Under the pieces are notes generated by a model that was not told the DNA's origin, searched no databases, and worked only from the letters and a program-made list of their open reading frames with translations. A program made the translations under genes and the position numbers. Positions 35,330 to 63,222 of a stretch of 64,000 nucleotides of DNA are shown here, in pieces. Positions within the stretch are counted from its first letter, which is position 1, and the number at the start of each line of letters is the position of its first letter. Source of the DNA: Streblospio benedicti (Eukaryota; Annelida; Polychaeta; Spionida; Spionidae); contig CM032669.1 of NCBI GenBank assembly GCA_019095985.1, forward strand, positions 57,762,630 through 57,826,629, written 5' to 3'.

Positions 35330-36022
35330 GTGCATTTAATAGTAAAAGACCCAGCTATAATGGTTCATACAAAAAAGTTTGATGGATCCCTGGGGTAGGG
35401 TCAATTTCCTCCCTAGGGCTTCAATTGTCCCTCAGCGGTATGATTCTAGAGTAGAATGATAACCATGCAGGCATACGACTTTTATGTATGTTTGGTAAAA
35501 TTAAATGAAAAATGAAGATTTTGTTGATGGACCACTGGGGAGAGGTCAATTTCCCTCCCAGCGGCATTATTCAAGAATAAAATGATGATTCAATAAGCAT
35601 ACACATTCTGCGTAAGTTTAAGGAAAATCAAATGAAAAATGAGCTAGCTAAAGTGGTTCAATGTTTTTTTTTAATAAACCCTTGGCATGGGATCAATTTC
35701 CCATCCAAGGGCCATGATTAAACAATGGAATGATAGGCATACACATCATGCGTAAATTTGGTGAAAATCAAATTAATAAATGACCAAGCTATGGTTTATA
35801 CTAAAACATTTTGATGAACCCCTGGGGCACGGACGATTTCCTCCCCAGGGGCATGATTCAACTATGCAATAAAGATCATATAGGCATAGAAGTTGTGTGC
35901 AAGTTTGATGAAAATTGAATAAAAAATAAAGAAACTATTGTGCAAATATGAATTGAGAACAGACGACGGACTACAGACAAAAGGTGATCACAAAAGCTCA
36001 ACTTGTCTCCGACAGGTGAGCT
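35330..36022. repeat. Tandem array of about 150-base units ending in GACAGGTGAGCT
   Basis: Four to five imperfect units each contain a GGTCAATTTCC-like word, a GGGCATGATTCAA-like word, AATGATNATNNAGGCATA and GTTTGGTGAAAATCAAAT. The array ends with AAGGTGATCACAAAAGCTCA and GACAGGTGAGCT, the same end as the single-unit element at 59296-59521. It is non-coding. Confidence 0.65.
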
Positions 36023-36820
36023 AAAAACAAAAAGTTGAAGAAAAAGTGTTTTTTGTCTACCGGGGTATATAAAAATACATATACATATGCTTAGCAAAAA
36101 GGGTGAAATAAAAAATGGTAAAATTGACTCAGTTTGCACGACTTGCTTTTCTGGCATATACATTGTATTATAAAACAATATCTTGACTAACATAACAAAT
36201 TCTATAAACTTCAAAGCTATGGTCCTTCGATTTGCAATAAATTAGAAAAAAAGGCTACTAGTATTTGAGAAAGGTGGCTTGTACGGCAGACTGTGCAAGA
36301 GTGGGTGCTATTTCCCTACTTCAATACAAAGTGATGACTGATAACTAATACTGATAAATGAATACTTGATAAGCATCCATATTCCAAAATGGAGTTGGGC
36401 TATCATTGCATGATCTGTGAATTTTTCTTTCTTCATAAACTCATTGTTTGTTTGTTTGTCATTATTTTTTTACATATAACAATACATGTTAATTAAAATA
36501 ATACAATAATACATAATATATAATAGCCAGCGTTAAATCAGGGCGCATGGTGAATGTAACATAATTTTAAATGAACCAATTGTGACAAATGAATTGGTTC
36601 ATAACATGTCAATTATTAAACGTATTGTAATAAGCATTTGTTGAATGTTCTCAATAAATTAAACAAGTAGATTTAGCTCCTATCATGAAGATTTCAGTTA
36701 GGAAATAATAGCCACAATTTTACAAATACAAACAAATATATACATTTTAGCCTTCTATCAGCACTGGGACAACTAATTGAACTGTTGATTTTTATGTGTA
36801 CAGTATTTTATCGTATTACA

Positions 36821-37286
36821 ATGGGAGTAGACATTGACACCATAGCACCAGGTGATGGAATTAATTACCCCAAAAGGGGACAAAATGTTAAAGTTCACTA
36901 TACAGGAAGATTAGAAAATGGCAAGAAGTTTGATTCATCAAGAGACCGAGGCCAAGAGTTTCAGTTCAAGGTTGGAATTGGTCAAGTCATAAAATGTTGG
37001 GATGAAGGTAAATCTAATTTTTTTAGTAATTCTTCAGATAACGAATATCTTTGAAATCCAAATACATGTATGTTACATCTAATTTCTTCAACTTGTAAAG
37101 ACACATTTAAGAGTGACTTTCAGGAATTATTAAACTTCTTTTGTAGGTCTGATGAAAATGAGCAAAGGCCAGAGGGCAAAGCTAACATGTACTCCCGACT
37201 ATGCTTATGGCAGGAGGGGTGCGGGAGGCGTGATCCCCCCAAATGCAACCTTGCATTTTGATGTTGAATTGATAGATATGAAATAA
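36821..37286 (+). CDS. FKBP12-type peptidyl-prolyl cis-trans isomerase
   Basis: Two exons, 36821-37007 and 37147-37286, with a GT-AG intron of 139 bases and phase 1 at Gly62; 108 residues, the exact FKBP12 length. It starts [13 protein letters not shown] and continues [21 protein letters not shown], with the FK506-pocket residues Tyr26, Phe36, Asp37, Phe46, Val55, Ile56, Trp59 and Tyr82 all present, and ends [10 protein letters not shown]. The 80s loop reads [11 protein letters not shown] where vertebrates have GATGHPGIIPP, so His87 is Ala. FKBP12 catalyses proline isomerisation in the cytosol and binds intracellular calcium channels and TGF-beta type I receptors in vertebrates. The frame is open 36 bases upstream to another ATG (36785), but the family start is MGV, so I chose 36821. 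Confidence 0.95.
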
Positions 37287-40200
37287 ATTCAAAACAATTA
37301 TGTTATGTGTGTTTTGATGCGTATTTTTATATTACCTGCGCTATGATTGAAGTGATTTGTATAACTTAAGAGTGTTTGTGTAAAATATAAACATATTTTG
37401 GAAAACAAAAAATCTGTGTTTCTTCTGTGCTTTCTCCTTAAACACATGATGACTAATCAGCACAACATTAACTAGCAGAAAACAAGACTTTAGTAAATAA
37501 TCACTTTATGACAAGAATTTTATACAACGTCCTATAAGGATATATATATAAAACGTAACAATGACACATACTGTTATACATAAGCTTCACAAACACACAG
37601 TAAATGCTCACAACAACATGCATAAATCAGACCACATTCTAAAAATGATGTTACCAAGCCCACCAATACATGAACCACTTAACCACAACCCGCAGACTGG
37701 CACACATAAAATTAACTTTTTTCTAATTAATTAATTAATTTTAAAAGTACCTGAACCGGTTCTTCACAATCATAATAAAATAAGCATTTTTTTGGTGAAG
37801 AATGCTGTTCACAGTACTGTAATAGTTCAATATGTATGTGAAGTTTGATGCAATCTGTTTTTAACACCCACAAACCTGCAACAAACATGGCATATTCATT
37901 GGGTGCAGTATCTATTATACTGAAGAATGTTTATGTGACAAACCGGTTCAATTGTGAAAATTAGAGTTTTTGACAAACCGTCGTTACGATGGACCGGGTC
38001 ATGGCTAAGTGGATCACATGTATATGAAATTTTGAGGGTCTTATCTGAAATCCTAAATGTCACATCAGACAAATGACATGGAAATACATACACATGTAGT
38101 ATAATATCTAATCAACAGTAAAATATATCCGTCATACGAGATAATATATGTTGACTTCATGATCTCTATACTGTAACAAATATTTAAATCATTTGGAATA
38201 TCTTATACATCTATTAGAATTATATGATATTTTTTTCAAAAACCATCATGGGGAACTATATCCCTATGATGTGTTTCATATATACCAGCAAGCAAATGTT
38301 AAAACCCATATGCAAACATCTAGGTCCATGTCATGAATGGTGTATGAACCTACAGTTTCTTCATACCCATGCTACTTTTTTCCACTGACAACACAACAGT
38401 TCATAAAAGATAAGTCTATGTTGCTAGAAAACCACTTATATATATGCATCTCTTATACAATTCAAAACCTGCAAAAGATTTTAAGTAACAAACAAAATAC
38501 TGCAATATTTTGTGACCAATGTCAAAGTACATAATTCCAAAGAAATTCATTGTTACGACATACAAAAAAGATTGAACAAAAATAATGTTCAGTGCACAAC
38601 GTACTTGTCAAGTTTAATTTCCACAAAATTACATATCTCATTGGATTGGCAGTGATTATAAATGAAACAAACAGGATAAATACATTTGTATTTCTGCAAA
38701 TTTTGGAATATTTAAAACAAATACTCAATATGTGTTAATAAGAATGATAACATGTTTAAAATAAATATTTCTTCATCAAACAATGTTTGCAAACTTAATA
38801 ATCAAAAGCATACAAAATGACACATTACAATTCTTTCATAATTTGAAACACGGAGATTTAATGCACTGTTAAAGCTATTAATAAATTAGACACTGCTCTA
38901 ATCCAACACACAAAAAAGCTTCTCAGGAGTAAAATATATATATATTTCTTGTCTTCTAGCAAAGCATCCAATACACTGATATAGAATTGCTCAGCATTAA
39001 CATGTACACAACAAAGGCATTATTATCACAGATAACATATATCTGACACTAAAATTGTAATCACTAATTTACCAATGACTCATTGATAAATTTTGTACAC
39101 ACACACTTTTATGTTGCTTTTATCTTTTTAAATAACAAAATTATCTCATTTTTGTCAATTCTGTCTACATTCTACAAAAGAAATTTATTTGAAAAACACA
39201 AGTCTTCACCAACAAAGTAAAAATTTCGAAGTTGACTTCGGACCCACATACACCCGTTGTAGAGTAGTCTCATCTTTGTTGAAAAGCCAAACGTCATGAA
39301 AACTAGTTTAAAAATATTCAAACGTAAACACATATTTAAATTTGCACCAAAGGTCATCAAAATGAAAAACCAGAGGTTGGTTTTGAACATATTCAATTAA
39401 CAAAGTTATAGACAAGTATTTACAATGAACCTGTTTCTATGTGATGACGAAGCAGACAGAAATGAAGCTATAAGTCTTCCTCTGGAACAGTGGAGACTAA
39501 CAATACAGTTCTTTGATACAAATCATGATAAATGTGATCATTTTTGGAATGAGTGACACATTATAGTAAGTAATACTATACATGCATGACGTCGCATCTT
39601 ATACACAAAAACATCATTATAAAATCAATCGAGTTAACTAAAACCAATAAAATCTGTCAATAATATCAATAATTGTATTCTATAACATTAGAATATATAG
39701 TGAAATACAGTAACTTTTGACAAAATATGAAAATTAAATTTCAGGTGCATAATTCACCATTTCATGTTTCAAATAAATGTTTAAATATATTAAATTTATA
39801 TATAACATTATTTTCATTATAACAATTTTCATATAGTTCCAAATGTTACATATGTATATAGATACAACACAACTGTCATTTTGAATATCATTAGTATGTT
39901 ATAATTTAACTAGCTAAATGTATAAACTCACTTAAAGCTTGTTTTACACATTAGCGACCCTGACTTACACTGGTGAATGGATTTTGGTTCAGCTTTGTCA
40001 GAAATAGTTATATTTCGTATATTTGCGTAAGACCAATTGCATACATAAGTAACAGTTTGTTTGGCGTTGCAATTCCAGGCAATATACATTTTGTCTGTAT
40101 TAAATGTCGTGCGTTGTATGCGTTCACTTGTATGAAAAGCAGGTTTTTGTTTATAAAATTCTACCTAGATTTTATAAAGCCATATCAAACAAGTCATCAG

Positions 40201-41451
40201 TATAAAATCTTGTAAATTACTTACATGTATGAATTTATGAGGGCAATAATACCTACAAGACCACATATATTTCTACAAATCCCATTTTACATGTTACATA
40301 CTTGCCATTTTTATACTAATACGTAAATTAAAACTTTGAGCTATGGGAAATTTCATGACAATTTAGATATAGAATCTTGAGATGTCAAGTTCTCCATAAA
40401 TTCTACTTATCAGAATTTGAGATATCAAACGGGCTAACCGTATTGTAGCTGGCCTATTTTTAAATGTTTTAGTGTGTGTTCTTCAAAAATAAAAAGCAGT
40501 TCATAAAAATATAAAGGAAACATACTAACAAAGCAAATTAATCAGTTATTTCAGTACACACATGTACTATTGCAGCTACTCTAAAATAATGCCAAGCAAG
40601 ACATACTGTTATATAAATTCATCAGCATCATTACATTACGCAAAGATTTGAAAACACTCGCAAGAACTTGACACTTATCACACTGAAAAAATTTGTAAAT
40701 ATACGGTGTAAAACTGTCATACACAAAGAAGTTTGCTTCAAATGCAATTTATACCATAACATACTAATATATAACATAATGTATCATGGACAGTATTGTA
40801 AAAAATATATGCAAGCTTTGAGAAGAATCCATTGTAAATTGCACCAAAGGACACATAGTAAATAAAAAAGGAAATAAAATCTATAATATAATCAAATAAA
40901 AAAAGACCTAATTCTATTTCTATTTTTGTGTATGTAAGACCTGTTGAAACGGGCTAAACTCACTTTACACTTTGTTAAGTCACAGGTAGTCACAGTATGC
41001 ACATTTAATATCTATTCTAAATTTCTTCATAAGACACCTGTTGCAACGACTATACTGAGGCACTTTATAAAAGTGATATCCATGTAGCCAAAGTGGCACC
41101 ATGCAGAATGATTATAGTTTTTCCAAGATTAGCACAGTTGCAGCCATATATTCGATTTTGAAGCTTCTAACTGGCTTCCAGAAAAATTGTAGCACTGATT
41201 TTAACAGATTTTGTTATGTTAATGTTGTCTGTAATAAGGTAAACAGAATCTCATGTCATAAGTTGTTTTCTTTTCAAACAAAGCATAATGCCCAACATGA
41301 AGAAAGCCATATAAAAATCACCTACACGAAATCCCAAGTGTGTTTTTATGAGATTTTGAAATTCACTAAATTCAACAACTCAACTATATCAACATCTAAA
41401 TTAAGATTTGTTTTTCCTTAGACTAAATTTACATTTCTTATACTAGGCTTA
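37287..41451. other. Intergenic / converging 3' flanks of FKBP12 and FER-like genes
   Basis: Very AT-rich. The genes on either side are transcribed towards each other, so both 3' UTRs fall here. No coding exon is recognised. There is a TTAA-type simple repeat near 37725-37742. Confidence 0.45.
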
Positions 41452-55885
<14,434 letters not shown>

Positions 55886-58800
55886 CGATTTATTCAGTCT
55901 GAAAGTAAAGAATTACATTATGTTTGATAATAATGCAATATATGGTAATAATTAACATAAATGTTAAATCAAGGACAAGTACATTTAGATATGCATTATA
56001 AAAAAATTGTTAGTTGAGTGTTAGAATGCAATAGAACTCCAGTTGAGTTTGTTATATTTAGTAGCCAGCCAGGATCGCTTTATAATGAACGTGAACCGCG
56101 TAGCCTATCACTTCCATTCTTGCTTTAGACAGGATTTACGCATCATTTTTTCCCCATTTGACGTTTTTTCTCGTTTTGACAGCGTTAAGAGAATCACGTT
56201 GTGGCGCTTTTTTATACGTAGCCCATATTCAATGGTACATCACTCGTTCTGTTTTTCCAAGTACAGTATGTTCATGTATAAAAGCAGTGTTGGTAGAAGA
56301 GAAATTCAGTACAGTTAAAGGCCCATGGGCCCATATATGAACCTTAAGCCCATGCTCGATGTTAAGCCCAGGGGCCTTTATACGTGAATAGACGGTATAT
56401 GGAGCTACAAAGACTAATGTACACAAACAAGTTTTTTTGAATATAATTTAATTTCTGTCTATTTGGCGCATACCTGCCTTGTGAGTGCAGCTTCATTGTA
56501 TGAAACAAACTGCAGATTGTATTCAGAGTATGAAAGGATTATTCAAAGCAGGTGAATACATAACGCTGGCATTATAGGGATGATTAAGTGTAAACAGAGA
56601 GGTTTTAGACTAGACCATATTGCAGGGTTGACTACCCATAGCAAATGCTTACATACTCATACCATGAAGTTATATGACTACCTAGCCAAGCTAGCCTCTG
56701 GTTTGGTAACTGAGGCACTGACAAAATAATTACTGATGAAGAAGCCTGCCACCTAAATGGTCAATATTCAACTTAAAAACCCATTGGCTTTATGTGAATG
56801 TTTACGGTAGTATACAAATAACAATCTTATTTCTTTGAAAATAATTATACATATCCCAAACTTTTATAGGGAATATACACCTACTAATCAGGGGTTAAAG
56901 TCTTCCCCAGAAAAGGGACAAATTACAGTTCAGAATTATGTGGTTAGAGAATGCACTTCTTAACCACTATAAATGCTGTGAGTAAGTGATTTTTTACCAT
57001 AAAATTTCATATCAGTAAAGAAATATTATTTCAACGTAATGTGCTTTGGTGTTAACTAATTGAAAAATATATTTATGCACATAAATCTGTTCTATTTGGT
57101 TATCTTTCAATCCATAAAATGTAAACATAATGCACAAGATTATAACTATACAAATCTTGTATATCTATATGTAGGTTTTCAATATTGCAAAAACCTATTC
57201 TTTCAATATATAATTTTCGTTATGATAATGTAACATACACCTGGTAACATATCAAACTGTGACCTATTGGTATGATATCTTTCTGATTTATACTTTACCA
57301 TTACCAATCTTAACATGCAATTTTTCAATCATCCCATGCATTGGAAAAATGCAAAAACAAACTCATATAAAAATCGAGACCACAATAACCCAAAGTTTGA
57401 AAAATCATGCATAAACTTATACATTCACAAAAGAGAAAGAAAACAAGCAAACCCTTGCAAGCACGGATCAACAATAGTACAAGTATTTGGTACACAATTT
57501 GCAACATTAAGAGACATGCAGTTACATAGTGCTGTAACCTGTCAGTTCATTACAGAATGTAAGCTTCTATTGCAAAAGCGAAAGTCTTGCCAAAGACAAA
57601 ATGACAGGTTCCAATAGGTATCTATATAATTAAACTGTCAGTTCATGTTCTGTATGTATCTATTTTACTTATACATTGGACCATAATGTACGCTTCTGTA
57701 AAACTGAAAGCAAAAGCCTAGATGTAAGTGAATACCATTTTGAAAATTACTGGGTTCATATTTTTTTGTAAAAGGGGTCATCTGTTCCATAGCTTTGCAC
57801 AACAAGAAAAGTTGCTTTACAAAAGTTAAGCAAACAGTAGTAAACTAGATCAAAAGTGTTCAAAGAACACAGCGTAGCTAGAACAACGTACAAGGGTTGT
57901 TAAATTGAAATTTTCTCAAACTGGGGGGTGGGCTGTTACACAAGAATGCAGTTACTACATAATCCTTAAGGACATTTAAGAAAATGATGGGGGAGGGCTG
58001 TAACACGAGGGTGGGCACTTGGATGGTCATAAACGGTATATACATCCAGTGTTACAATGTGTCCATGTGGGTTTAAGTGGCTACCCGGTACTTCACATTG
58101 AAAAATACTTTGAGTTAGACTTATTTTTAATGACTGAGCCTAAATCATTTTAAGTTCTGATTGGCCGAGAGGTTGAGATACTTTCATCATAAAACATGCT
58201 GCTTGAATGAGACGTTTTTCAATACCTTGTTGATTAATTGAATAAGCCTCAAATAGATGATGGATGAGCATAAAAGAAAAGAAAAGAAAAAAAAAGGAGG
58301 CACAAAATTCTTTCAGTTCATTCTCAACTGAAATTTCTTTTGGATGTTGGTATCATTCACATCAGCCAAATAAATAAACATTGGGGTCATATGTTCTAGC
58401 AGCCTGGATTTAGTCAAGTTTGAGTTAGGTAGTAACTTAGAGTTGAAACACGAATTTTTTCTGATAAGATATACATAATTTTGTAAGAGATGTGAGAAAG
58501 ATGCATGGACAGCACCCTGATAAAAGATTGGATGACCTTTCAAACATTCAGTCATACTTTGTAGCATTGCATGATCCCATATACATGTAGTATGACAATA
58601 TATCACACAAGGCCTGCCAGGTAAGAGCTGACTTACATATGCTACAAAAAATCAGTGAACCAGGATCACCATATAATACATGCTTATCGACACAATACAC
58701 CATTTCAATGATCGCCCACTTCAAAATAAATATCTTTCCCACATAAAAATCTATGGTATTGATGAATACAATGAGGACACCTCTCATCTAAGGGCACCTG

Positions 58801-59295
58801 CCATATTCACTAATAAATAAAAGGAACCTTTTTTGTCACCTCTCCAGACGGTGTCCACATTAGACATGTTCCACTGCAATTCATGGAAACCTGTCAGGTT
58901 AATGTACCATGCATTTTGCGTAGCATAGTGTACAACAAGCTGCACACTTCTTCCATCAGCAGACGCAACCACTGTTTGTTTAGTGTGGCATCATCTGTCC
59001 ACACCAGCTTCATTAACCTTGCCACATGTCTAACCAAAACAAACTGTGAATGAAGCTTATCTGTTTGATGTAGACAAGGAGCAGTTTATAGGTTACACAA
59101 ATTTGACCCTGTTAAACATTGCATTTCATCCAATTATTCTAGTAATGAGATTACATAAATAGGTGCTTTAAATGTAATCATTATTTCATTTGTCAAAAGC
59201 GAATCATTAGCTTGCACGTTTTAAACATATTTTTGCTCACACGTTTGTTATTCATGGCATTAATATAATACAATAGGACCATGAAGGTCCTATAC

Positions 59296-59521
59296 AGCTC
59301 ACCTGTCAAAGGGGAGGGGTTAATTTTCACTCCGGGGGCTTGTTCAAATATGGAATGATGATCATATGTAAACATCTTGTGTGCTTGTTTGGTGAAAATC
59401 AAAAAATCAAATGAAAAATGAAGAAACTATTGTGTGAATATGAATTCTGGATGGATGACGGACTGACGGACGAAAGGTGATCACAATAACTCATGTTGTC
59501 ACAAGCCTGGACAGGTGAGCT
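59296..59521. mobile_element. Short element with AGCTCACCTGTC ends
   Basis: AGCTCACCTGTC at 59296-59307 and GACAGGTGAGCT at 59510-59521 are exact inverted repeats. The inside resembles one unit of the tandem array at 35330-36022. This is the single-unit form of that family. Confidence 0.7.
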
Positions 59522-61529
59522 ATAGTATGCATAAAAATATGTACAAATTTGTTATTCATATAAAAAAAACAGTGTATATATGTCTTCCTAGAGACCTTTA
59601 ACCAAAGATATCATAGAATGGGGAATCATCTATAACTACAGCTACAGCACATTTATCATGTTAAAAAATATATTTCTGTGTATCTGGCATGAGTCAAAGG
59701 AAGGAGTTTTGACTTTCTATTTACAAATGCATGTTCTGTTTAACTGCAAACATTGGATTTAATTTGACCGCAGACAAGGAAAAAATTAGGAAACCAATGA
59801 ATGACAAACAAGGTGGTAACAGTGATGAAAGAATTAATACAGGCAAAATAGTAACTTTCAAATAAAACAAAAAACATGGATTTCAAAGAATAATCCTGCC
59901 GTGATGTATAATATGCTTGCACTTAACAACTTTTGACATCACAACAAAGTGGTCTTTAGAACACAACAAACCACTTTGCTTGTAAGCTCCTTTTTTTCCG
60001 ATGAAGGTTATCAAAGTTGAGGTCAGTTATGGTCTATGTGTACACACTATGACATAACAAGCACAAGTTCACTGGTTTATGTACATTGGCAAAGGAGGCA
60101 AAGTGCCAAAAGTTTGTCTTGAACGCCAATTTTCATCAGCAACTGAAGATTGGCTTACAAAGCATGATATAGTTCTACAAAGCACACATTCAATAATGGC
60201 ACAAGATGGAATGATATGCTAGTTAATTGCATAATACATAGAATAAGACCTGCTTTGGTTAATATCAATCAAAAGAAGCCAAATATGTAAAATATAGCTC
60301 TAGCAAAAAATAATTTTATTCAAAACCTAGTTGAAATTGTAGTTTGGAAAACTAAAAACAATATTGCTTCAAAAACCTTCAAAAGGTTTCAACAGTGTCT
60401 CATATAAAATCTTATAACTAAAATAAGTCTTCACTGCCATTCTACTTTTTTACAAGTGTATTATTGAACACTGATAGTTCTAAGTTTACCGAAAAATGGT
60501 GATATAATCGTAGGCAACAGGGAACTTCTATGAAATGACACAAAAAACCTATCTAGTTGGGTAAAGGTGGTGTGGGTTGGTGGCCTTCTGCCTGCGCCTC
60601 CTTTCAATCTGCCAACCATTTTATATTTTTACCATGCACCATGTGATGGGAATTATCAGCTGTAACTATAGACTTCAATGAAAAGAGTGCAGAGAATTGT
60701 ATCATTGCTTCTCAATTACACTAGTATGATTGCAGATAGAAATTCATGTAGACAATTGCAGGCCTGGGTAACTGTCAATCTCCTGTTCTGAAATGTATAT
60801 TAGTTATTGAGTATCTTGAGGCTTTCCACATGCCACTTGAGGATCCTTCAGAATCCTTGAGCATCAAGAGTCTCAAACACTACTGCCTTTCATAAATGTC
60901 AATAAACAATCTAATCGTTAAACATTGCCCCAAGACTGAAAAACAAATATATTTCAGAAAATACGCTCCCATGACTATGAACATAGATATCATTTTAAAA
61001 ATTCAAACAAGCAATGGACATAAATCTCAAGTCACCATATCGAATTTCTGGCTGCAAATCATACAATTTTCAAAATTGACATGGTTGAAATAATTGGCTC
61101 AAATAGCAAACACGCATATTTTTATTACATGCCTAACTTCACAGTTTTAGTTCCATTTATCAGATGCTCAAGGAACACGAAAAATAGTGTTTTCAAATGA
61201 ATGTATATACCGGTAATACCCCAATTGGCAGATAAATGCTGATAATTTTCACAGCAGTTAGGATTTTTTCACAGAGCAATTAACATGGGAGGCAAGGTTT
61301 ACACAAGGTATTTACACCTCTTCTATAACCACTATCTAGGCTGTACCTGTGCAGTCTTGTGTGATCTTTACAAGCTCTAAGGCTGACAGGATTTCACTGC
61401 CCCATTTCATCTCTCCACAAGCCTCTTAGAGGTCATTTTTCTTCCCTGATTTTTCAGCACATCTAGTTTTTGCTTGTATGGGCTTATAGCATTTAGTTGA
61501 AAGACAATTTTGTTGAATATGTTGTTGTT

Positions 61530-61906
61530 TTAACGAGACTTGCTGGAGACAAAAAAATTCTTAAAATGTGCTTGTTTTTTTATTTTAGTATAAAAGTACA
61601 AGCATTTCCCTTTATAAAAATGTATAACACTTTAGGGGTTTCGGGAATAGATTTTGGTTTATGGACCATACAAAAGATCATGTATACAATTTCGGTACAG
61701 TCAAAATTAACATTGACTGCATTTTTCATTGTATTTGTATGATCTTTTGTATGGTCCATAAACCAAATTCCATTCCCGCAACCTTTAAAGTGTTATACAT
61801 TTTTAAAAGGGGAAATGAATGTACTTTTATACTAAAATAAAAAACAAGAACATTTTAAGAATTTCTTTTTCCTCCAAATTCTTTTATCTCCAGCAAGTCT
61901 CCTTAA
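61530..61906. mobile_element. piggyBac-type MITE, copy 2
   Basis: It is flanked by TTAA (61530-61533 and 61903-61906). It is the reverse complement of copy 1 with only a few differences, so the two copies are young. It is non-coding. Confidence 0.8.
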
Positions 61907-62194
61907 GTAATTATAGCAGCTTCGTTTTTTAGATAGATGTATTGATTTGGGGTAGTAACAAATCCCTCTGAAAGATCAAATTATCAAAAAATATCATTTC
62001 CATGTATAGACAACATAACCTATCATTTCATTAACATGAAATGACAGAGTAAGAAAATTGTGATACATTATTGTTATCAAAGGATATCACTACTTAATAA
62101 GGTCTTTTTTCAAGCATAATATTTTACAATTCAATTCAAGCCAAATCTTTGACATTTGCTGTACAGTAAGTTTCATATGAAATGTTTTTCTTAC

Positions 62195-63222
62195 CTAGTA
62201 TTTGGTGGTAAATTTCTTTTATGATCCCGAATAGATTTACGAGACAAAGACCGCTGAAGTTTTTTCAGTCTCAGAGGATGTACCCCCTCAGGTGGTAAAG
62301 GAGGGGGTGTATTAGCTGGAATGCAAGTGTCTAAATCCTCCCACTTGTTTTCTAGTTCACCGTCATTGTGGTTGTATCCATATTTTTGTGTCCTGAATGC
62401 CGACCCATTACAATTATTAAAGATAATCTCACTAGTTACTCTCATATTTGCAGACATGTCCGTATAGTCATCTGAATTCACATCTTCACTCACATTTTCA
62501 TAGGTTATAGTTTCATTTTGGCAAGTGTGGACTTTTTCCCAATGCTGCTGATCTGATAAATTTATATCCAATTTCTGACAAAATTGTCCAGGACTGCCAG
62601 GATGATAGAAGTTACATTTTGATTCAAGAGCACCATTAAAATTCCTGTTTTCTGATATTCCACTGGCAATATCACTTTTTTCTAACTCAGGTTTTTAATC
62701 ACTCAAATGACACAGATTCCCTTCTATGCCCCTTATATTGAATAGACTACCACCTTTAAATATTCCTAAGTCTGGAGAAACACCTGTGTTAGTTTCATTT
62801 GAAGATGTTATTGACTCGTTGAGGGTATTTTTACATCTATGATAAGCAGAAGGTAGCACCGGTGTAACTTTCACTGGTAAACCACAATCTGACATGACAT
62901 CACAATGATCATATTCTTCAGCAGCAAACTCTCGGTCTTTCACACTAGATGTCTCAAACTTCGAGCATACTTGGTCAATAAACGGGTTATCAGTGCAAAC
63001 TAATAATTGGTCATCTCTATTTCCTGCTCTAGCATCTCTAGCAGCAGTGCATAGAGTGAGTCTAAACAGCAGGGGGCTTTGCTCCTGCTTGGCTGGCATC
63101 TCAGGTGGTGTTTGTTGTAAGGGAAGGTCAGATGGTCCCTCGGGCATGCTGGTCATACCAGGTAACTGGACCAGTTTGTTATTGTTTATTACCCAGGTAA
63201 CAAAACCAGTCTGATATTGTTC
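62195..63222 (-). CDS. Possible N-terminal extension exon of FER, one in-frame TAA
   Basis: A minus-strand frame is open from a possible acceptor at 63223 (or ATG at 63156) to a strong donor at 62194 (AG|gtaag), except for one TAA at 62695-62697. The donor phase joins the FER start exon at 55898 in frame (AG plus A gives Arg, then LNKSMGFG), and that exon has no stop before its ATG. The predicted residues are acidic and Ser/Asn-rich with a proline run (TPPPLPPEG) and a basic patch (LQRSLSRKSIRDHKRNLPP), suggesting a disordered region. I recognise no domain. Alternatives: an unrelated upstream gene ending at the TAA, a nonsense allele or error, or a shorter extension starting at the ATG at 62571, downstream of the TAA. 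Confidence 0.45.

Larger units (their letters stand above)
30894..36820. other. Intergenic between calpain and FKBP12
   Basis: AT-rich DNA between two divergently transcribed genes, so it should contain both promoters and any calpain 5' UTR exon; I could not place one. It contains a degraded TA-MITE (33794-33930) and the tandem-repeat element at about 35330-36022. The stretches around 31300-31390 and 34280-34490 look GC-richer and repeat-like but I could not classify them. Confidence 0.45.
55899..62194. other. First FER intron or 5' flank, no exon recognised
   Basis: About 6.3 kb between the F-BAR start exon and the long open exon at 62195. It holds the palindromic GGCCC-rich stretch at about 56318-56385, the 59296-59521 element and the second piggyBac-type MITE. 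An open minus-strand frame at 58784-58972 (HELQWNMSNVDTVWRGD) looks somewhat protein-like but I cannot match it to a family. Confidence 0.45.

Noticed and set aside
37860-38060. Shared words (ATGGCTAAGTGGA) with 6000-6060
   Set aside because: The similarity is short and without clear borders, so I could not define an element.
57315-57617. 100-codon plus-strand open frame
   Set aside because: It shows low-complexity Lys/Asn-rich composition typical of AT-rich DNA; no exon signals or similarity are recognised.
58784-58972. Minus-strand frame HELQWNMSNVDTVWRGD looked protein-like
   Set aside because: I found no matching family, and the neighbouring frames are equally open; kept only as a remark in the intron entry.
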